Source of the DNA: an uncultured Bacteroidota bacterium
GTDB lineage: Bacteria > Bacteroidota > Bacteroidia > Chitinophagales > Chitinophagaceae
NCBI GenBank assembly: GCA_938008665.1
Contig: CALLKA010000170.1
Span: 1 to 10,591, forward strand
Direction: 5' to 3'
Length of the DNA: 10,591 nucleotides
The notes below the pieces were generated by a model. That model made no database searches, was not told where the DNA came from, and saw only the letters and a program-made list of their open reading frames with translations. The position numbers were made by a program, and so were the translations under genes. Each line of letters starts with the position of its first letter. Position 1 is the first letter of the stretch. Shown here piece after piece: positions 6,918 through 10,591 of this stretch.

Positions 6918-7433
6918 TTATTTGGCCATTATATGATCATCTATATCCCAATGATCATTGAGCTTTAATACCTTTTCGATTACCTCACGCGCACACCCCT
7001 CACCCCCCTTGGTCAAGGCCTTATATTGCGCTATTGATTTTATATCCATTGCTGCATCACTAGGACAAGCAGCAATGCCAGCCAATTGCATGGCTTCGTA
7101 ATCTGGCATATCATCACCCATATACAATATAGTCTCTAATGAAATGTGGTGTTCAGCTGCTAAGGATGCTAACAGCTCCTTTTTATTGGCCACTTTCATA
7201 TGAACTTCACTAATACCTAAAAGGGCTAATCTATTTTTTACATCTTCTGAGTTACCACCAGAAATGATCCAAACTTGATACCCCTTTTTTACTGCTAATT
7301 GTAGCGCATAACCATCTTTGATATTCATGGTTCTAGCCATCACCCCATTGGGCATAATCAATAAATTGCCGTTGGTCAAAACACCATCAACATCAAACAC
7401 AAAACAAACTATCTTTTTAAAACTAGCTAACAA
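6918..7433 (-). CDS. KdsC-like HAD phosphatase (3-deoxy-D-manno-octulosonate 8-phosphate phosphatase type), TTG start
   Basis: This 171-residue protein is a small capless HAD hydrolase of the KdsC type, which removes phosphate from KDO-8-phosphate during lipopolysaccharide inner-core synthesis. Motif I is FVFDVDGVLTNG with nucleophile Asp14 and acid/base Asp16. Motif II is IISGG (Ser58), motif III uses Lys80 in HMKVANK, and motif IV is MGDDMPD (Asp107, Asp108, Asp111). The C-terminal TKGGEGCAREVIE matches the KdsC GGxGAxRE signature that closes a neighbouring subunit's active site, with Cys for the usual Ala. No kdsA, kdsB or kdsD is in view, so the substrate is inferred from family. The start must be TTG at 7433: no ATG or GTG lies between the upstream in-frame stop (7449-7451) and that point, and the next GTG is inside motif I. 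Confidence 0.88.
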   Translation of the reverse strand: MLASFKKIVCFVFDVDGVLTNGNLLIMPNGVMARTMNIKDGYALQLAVKKGYQVWIISGGNSEDVKNRLALLGISEVHMKVANKKELLASLAAEHHISLETILYMGDDMPDYEAMQLAGIAACPSDAAMDIKSIAQYKALTKGGEGCAREVIEKVLKLNDHWDIDDHIMAK

Positions 7434-7463
7434 GGCGAATACTTTTTGTTATCAAATGTAAGC

Positions 7464-7703
7464 CTATTTTTGATTATCCCTCCACTCATACACCCAGGCA
7501 CTTTGGATCATTTCCAAATGACCTTCTGTAGATTGTTCCCGAGTTCCTTCAAAATGAGGTAAACTTAACACCCAATCAAGTAAGTCAGTAAAACGAACAC
7601 GATATATTTTTGCTTCAGTAAAATCATCACCAAACTTCTCATATAATTTTTGAGCGATGTCTTCATGATCATTCCAATGTATAGGGGGTTCAAACTGACT
7701 CAT
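7464..7703 (-). CDS. iscX: IscX-like Fe-S cluster assembly protein
   Basis: This small acidic 79-residue protein resembles IscX (YfhJ, 66 residues in E. coli), which binds the cysteine desulfurase IscS and iron and tunes the rate of Fe-S cluster assembly. The recognisable strings are HWNDHEDIAQKLYEKF (compare KWTDSREIGEALYDAY in E. coli), YRVRFTDLLDWVLSL (compare VRFTDMHQWICDL) and the C-terminal LEMIQSAWVYEW. It has a slightly longer N-terminus and about five extra residues before VRFTD. The start is ATG 7703. The ferredoxin gene lies 97 bases upstream; fdx followed by iscX is also the order at the end of the E. coli isc operon, which strengthens the identification. The rest of the ISC system is not in this window. 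The next gene begins 30 bases downstream. Confidence 0.87.
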   Translation of the reverse strand: MSQFEPPIHWNDHEDIAQKLYEKFGDDFTEAKIYRVRFTDLLDWVLSLPHFEGTREQSTEGHLEMIQSAWVYEWRDNQK

Positions 7704-7800
7704 ATTATTTGATTTTACTTTATTCTTTTACTTGTATTATGATAATTATTTCTTTATGATGCAATTGTTCTATTTGAAATGGGAAAAAGCATTAACTCGG

Positions 7801-8139
7801 TTACTCTCCTAAAAATTGTGTTTGGTCAGGCAAGGTAATTTCTAATTCCCCAGAACCCCCCTTAGCTAAAATACATTGGCACCCTAATCTTGACTCAATA
7901 CGTGGATTAACTGCTCGATCAATAAAGTCCTCCTCTTTATCAGATAGTTCTGCAATATGTGCCGCCCCAGACTTTATATATATATGACATGTGCTACAAG
8001 CACATACCCCACCACAATTATGATGAAGCTCAATACCTGCTTCCAGGATCGCTTCAAGTAAGCTTTCATCCGGCGCTATATTCGTTAATGTTACAGGTGC
8101 TAAACCTTTTTCTTCAAAATTGATTTTTAATGAGTACAT
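7801..8139 (-). CDS. fdx: ISC-type 2Fe-2S ferredoxin (adrenodoxin family)
   Basis: This 112-residue soluble electron carrier probably supplies electrons for Fe-S cluster assembly or to redox partners. The cluster ligands are Cys42, Cys48 and Cys51 in CGGVCACSTCH plus Cys87 in ESRLGCQC. The C-x5-C-x2-C-x35-C spacing and the SRLGCQ string are those of vertebrate-type/adrenodoxin ferredoxins rather than plant-type ones. A further Cys46 sits inside the loop, as in E. coli Fdx, and Cys89 is an additional non-ligand candidate. The start is ATG 8139, 20 bases after a good TAnnTTTG -7 element. It is first in the minus-strand cluster and is followed by iscX, supporting a role in Fe-S biogenesis rather than in a P450 chain. 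No ferredoxin reductase is seen here. Confidence 0.92.
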   Translation of the reverse strand: MYSLKINFEEKGLAPVTLTNIAPDESLLEAILEAGIELHHNCGGVCACSTCHIYIKSGAAHIAELSDKEEDFIDRAVNPRIESRLGCQCILAKGGSGELEITLPDQTQFLGE

Positions 8140-8152
8140 ATATCCACAATAG

Positions 8153-8166
8153 ATTTTTGCAAAAAT
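8153..8166. repeat. 14-bp perfect palindrome overlapping the fdx promoter
   Basis: ATTTTTGCAAAAAT is its own reverse complement. It covers most of the fdx -7 element and the likely transcript start, in the spacer between fdx and the divergent hydrolase gene. It could be an operator for a dimeric regulator, but a chance A/T palindrome around GC is also possible at this base composition. Confidence 0.4.
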
Positions 8167-8167
8167 A
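8160..8167 (-). promoter_or_regulatory. fdx: Candidate -7 promoter element (TATTTTTG) for the fdx-iscX-phosphatase-ubiA-maf cluster
   Basis: The minus strand reads TATTTTTG, a full match to TAnnTTTG, 20 bases before the fdx ATG. A TTTG lies 25 bases further upstream (minus strand, about 8193-8196), a little farther than the usual 19-21 spacing for the -33 element. Confidence 0.5.
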
Positions 8168-8252
8168 GCTGTAATCCGCCAATGCTTATTGTCAAAGTGG
8201 CAATTTCATTTGCGAAATACAAAAAAAATGCGTGTACTGTGCTTTGCCATAC

Positions 8253-8260
8253 TATCTTTG
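8253..8260 (+). promoter_or_regulatory. Candidate -7 promoter element (TATCTTTG) for the alpha/beta hydrolase
   Basis: TATCTTTG followed by C is a full match to the Bacteroidota -7 consensus TAnnTTTG. It lies 18 bases before the ATG at 8279 and so excludes the in-frame ATGs at 8189 and 8228 as starts for this transcript. No convincing -33 TTTG at 19-21 bases was seen. Confidence 0.55.
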
Positions 8261-8278
8261 CACAAATTTTTAAAAATA

Positions 8279-9154
8279 ATGGCCAAAATAGGGTTATCCG
8301 AAAGAATGTACCTACAGTATTTGAGGACTAAATTCAAAACCCTAGCCCTAGTTTCACCTGCTACAGCTGGCAAAATAGCCGTTGATTTGTTTTGCACTCC
8401 TTACCCAAAATACAAGAAAAAAAAGGCGCCAGCCATCTTTCACCAAGCAACACCTTTAACAGTAACCTTACCTGATGGTATTCAATTAAAAGGTTTTGAA
8501 TGGACTTCGCAAAAAAGCAATAACAAAACCGTACTTATCTCACATGGCTATGCTAGCTATGGATATAAATTCGAGCAATATGTTGGGCCATTATTAAAAA
8601 TGGGCTATCGCGTTCTGATTTTTGATGCCCCTGGTCATGGCTTAAGTCAAGGCAAATACATTCATATATTAATATATTTAAATGCCATTGAACAAATCAT
8701 AAAAGCAGTTGGACCTGTGGATCACTTTATAGGTCATTCCTTGGGTGGTATCACATTAGCTATGTTGGCTGAAACGATTCCAAATCCAGAACAACACAAA
8801 TTTGTATTAATAGCACCAGCAACCAAAACTACCACCACTTTCAATAATTACTTTAATATGATGCGTTTTAGCGAAAGCATTAAAACCGCTTTTTTAGAGG
8901 TATTAGCGACTAAAACAAAACACCCAATCACCTATTTTGAAGCTGATAGGGCCATTGAAAAATATACCGGCCCTATTCTTTGGGTACACGATGCCGAGGA
9001 TAAGGTTTGTCCTTATAAAGATTTAATTAATTTTCAAGAAAAAGCACCAAAAAATATTAATTTCTTGATTACCAAAGGATTAGGTCATAATAAAGTATAT
9101 AAAACACAAGCGGTAATTGACAAAATAATGGCATTTTTAGCCCCGGAAGATTAG
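8279..9154 (+). CDS. Alpha/beta hydrolase-fold protein (serine hydrolase, lysophospholipase/esterase-like)
   Basis: With this start the protein has 291 residues and no signal peptide, so it is probably cytosolic. LISHGYASYG (oxyanion HG at 89-90), RVLIFDAPGHGLS (111-123), the nucleophile elbow GHSLGG (Ser154), the acid in HDAEDKVCP (Asp241) and the base in GLGHNKVY (His270) give a complete Ser-Asp-His triad in canonical order. The DAPGHGLS string resembles serine aminopeptidase S33/monoglyceride-lipase-like members, but the substrate is unknown. The frame is open from an ATG at 8189, which would add 30 residues (MSKWQFHLRNTKK...). I prefer ATG 8279 because a strong TAnnTTTG element sits at 8253-8260 just upstream; MYLQYLRTKFK at 8306 is a less likely alternative. 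It is divergent from fdx, and topA begins 128 bases after its stop. Confidence 0.86.
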   Translation: MAKIGLSERMYLQYLRTKFKTLALVSPATAGKIAVDLFCTPYPKYKKKKAPAIFHQATPLTVTLPDGIQLKGFEWTSQKSNNKTVLISHGYASYGYKFEQYVGPLLKMGYRVLIFDAPGHGLSQGKYIHILIYLNAIEQIIKAVGPVDHFIGHSLGGITLAMLAETIPNPEQHKFVLIAPATKTTTTFNNYFNMMRFSESIKTAFLEVLATKTKHPITYFEADRAIEKYTGPILWVHDAEDKVCPYKDLINFQEKAPKNINFLITKGLGHNKVYKTQAVIDKIMAFLAPED

Positions 9155-9282
9155 GTAATTTTTATTTTTTCGGTGAAAGCTCTAATATTGCATCGCGAGA
9201 AAAGAATATGGGATTGGCAAATAATGTTAATTTCATTAAACATAAATAGTTGATTTTCAATTTATAAACACCCAAAGAACGT

Positions 9283-10591
9283 ATGGCAAAGAACCTATTA
9301 ATCGTGGAGTCCCCTGCAAAGGCAAAGACCATTGAGAAAATTTTGGGAGAAGATTTTGAAGTAAGAAGTTGCTATGGTCATATCCGTGATTTAGAGAAAA
9401 GCGAGATGGGAATTGACCTTAAAAATAAATTTGCACCAAGATACTCGGTACCATCAGACAAGGAGAAAGTAGTAAAAGATTTAAAATCCATGGCAAAGAA
9501 AGCCAAGGAAGTTTGGCTAGCATCGGATGAGGACCGCGAAGGAGAAAGTATCAGTTGGCATTTAGCGGAAGTACTTGGTCTGGATCCTAAAAAAACAAAG
9601 CGTATTGTTTTTCATGAGATTACTGCACCTGCAATAAAAAAAGCAGTCGATAATCCTAGGTTCATTAATATGGATTTAGTGGACGCACAACAAGCTCGCC
9701 GTATTTTAGATAGAATTGTTGGTTTTGAATTAAGCCCAGTGCTTTGGCGTAAAATAGGCATGCAAAAAAGTTTGAGCGCAGGTCGTGTTCAAAGTGTTGC
9801 CGTAAGATTAATCGCAGAACGCGAAAGAGAAATCAACCAATTTTTACCAGAAAGTGTTTTTAAAATATCAGCGCTATTTACTGCACCAGACATCAATAAG
9901 AAAAAAGTAAAATTCAAAGCAGAAGGGCCACAAAAATTAGCCACAGGATCGGCCGCTGAAAAGTTTTTAAACGAATGTAAGGGTGCCAAATACACGGTAA
10001 AAGATATTAATGTAAAAGAAGGGAAACGTACGCCATCAGCGCCTTTCACTACATCAACATTACAACAAGAAGCATCAAGAAAATTAGGATATAGCGTAAG
10101 TAAGACCATGTTACTTGCTCAGAAATTATACGAAAGTGGAAAAATCACTTACATGAGAACTGATAGTATCAGTTTGAGTGAAACTGCTGTGGATGCAATT
10201 AAAGCGGAAATTAATTCAAGCTTTGGTGCAAAATATTATCAACCACGTAAGTTTAAAAATAAAAACGAAAATGCACAGGAAGCGCACGAAGCAATTCGAC
10301 CTACCTACATGAATGAAAGTAAAGTAGACGACGCTGACTTAAATAGATTGTATGAGTTAATTTGGAAGCGAACCATTGCTTCACAAATGAGTGATGCACA
10401 ATTCGAAAAAACGGTGGCAAAAATTGAAGTGTCAACAAATAAAGAAACACTTTCTGCATCAGGCGAAGTGATGAAATTTGATGGTTTCTTAAAGGTATAC
10501 TTAGAAAGTAATGATGATGAAGACGAAGATGCCAATGCAGCAGAGGGAGAAGAAAGTTTATTGCCGCCATTGACTGTGGGTCAAGTGCTTG
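9283..10591 (+). CDS. topA: DNA topoisomerase I (type IA), 3' end beyond the window
   Basis: The first 436 codons of topoisomerase I, which relaxes negative supercoils by cutting one DNA strand and passing the other through. The gene begins at ATG 9283 with MAKNLLIVESPAKAKTIEKIL, the standard TopA N-terminus, and runs off the right edge without a stop. The TOPRIM metal-binding motif is ASDEDREGE (Asp82, Asp84, Glu86). QARRILDRIVGFELSPVLW and SLSAGRVQSVAVRLI follow. The catalytic tyrosine is Tyr290 in GKITYMRTDS (Tyr319 in E. coli). The string AQEAHEAIRPT comes soon after. A short acidic tract (ESNDDEDEDANAAEGEE, about residues 407-423) lies in the loop before the visible end. The C-terminal zinc or lysine-rich repeats would be outside the window. 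The 128-base spacer before it shows no clear promoter or terminator. Confidence 0.97.
   Translation, partial: MAKNLLIVESPAKAKTIEKILGEDFEVRSCYGHIRDLEKSEMGIDLKNKFAPRYSVPSDKEKVVKDLKSMAKKAKEVWLASDEDREGESISWHLAEVLGLDPKKTKRIVFHEITAPAIKKAVDNPRFINMDLVDAQQARRILDRIVGFELSPVLWRKIGMQKSLSAGRVQSVAVRLIAEREREINQFLPESVFKISALFTAPDINKKKVKFKAEGPQKLATGSAAEKFLNECKGAKYTVKDINVKEGKRTPSAPFTTSTLQQEASRKLGYSVSKTMLLAQKLYESGKITYMRTDSISLSETAVDAIKAEINSSFGAKYYQPRKFKNKNENAQEAHEAIRPTYMNESKVDDADLNRLYELIWKRTIASQMSDAQFEKTVAKIEVSTNKETLSASGEVMKFDGFLKVYLESNDDEDEDANAAEGEESLLPPLTVGQVL

Noticed and set aside
10301..10570. Two overlapping minus-strand frames near the right edge
   Set aside because: Both are antisense to topA, whose TOPRIM, tyrosine and EAIRPT motifs fix the coding strand.
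1..10591. Search for a defence system, mobile element, CRISPR array, tRNA or other novel multi-gene system
   Set aside because: Nearly all of the window is filled by recognisable housekeeping families with short spacers. I saw no transposase, integrase, direct-repeat array, tRNA-like fold or cluster of unknown genes.

Overview
This 10.6 kb, AT-rich window reads as ordinary chromosomal DNA from a Bacteroidota bacterium, probably of the Chitinophagales/Chitinophagaceae type. The grounds are the gene families (FucP/GluP-type sugar symporter, ROK kinase, UbiA-type prenyltransferase, KdsC-like HAD phosphatase, ISC-type ferredoxin), the lack of clear Shine-Dalgarno sequences before the starts, and -7 elements of the TAnnTTTG form found in this phylum. 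The genus-level guess is inference only.

Layout. Bases 2-2306 (+) hold the 3' part of a sugar/proton symporter followed 22 bases later by a ROK sugar kinase, a likely uptake-plus-phosphorylation pair that ends at a strong bidirectional hairpin terminator (about 2344-2383). Facing it, lipA (lipoyl synthase) lies at 2462-3388 on the minus strand. Divergent from lipA is a 423-residue membrane di-iron hydroxylase resembling alkylglycerol monooxygenase (3567-4838, +), then an OsmC-family protein (4883-5290, +). A second bidirectional terminator (about 5331-5376) separates osmC from a convergent minus-strand cluster.

That cluster, read from 8139 down to 5348, is fdx (2Fe-2S ferredoxin), iscX, a KdsC-like HAD phosphatase, a UbiA-family prenyltransferase and maf. 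Gaps are 97, 30, 15 and 31 bases, so it is probably one transcription unit. It combines Fe-S assembly, a possible LPS-sugar step, lipid prenylation and nucleotide-pool sanitation. The phosphatase and the prenyltransferase both appear to start at TTG codons. Divergent from fdx are an alpha/beta hydrolase (8279-9154, +) and the 5' two-thirds or so of a TopA gene (9283 to the window end, +).

I saw no mobile element, CRISPR array, tRNA or rRNA, phage gene or defence gene, and I do not see a new multi-gene system here. The points most worth a second look are modest: a ROK kinase without its zinc cysteines, an ether-lipid-cleaving-type hydroxylase a few genes from a candidate ether-lipid prenyltransferase, two consecutive TTG starts in the same frame, start-site corrections supported by promoter position, and a perfect palindrome over the fdx promoter.
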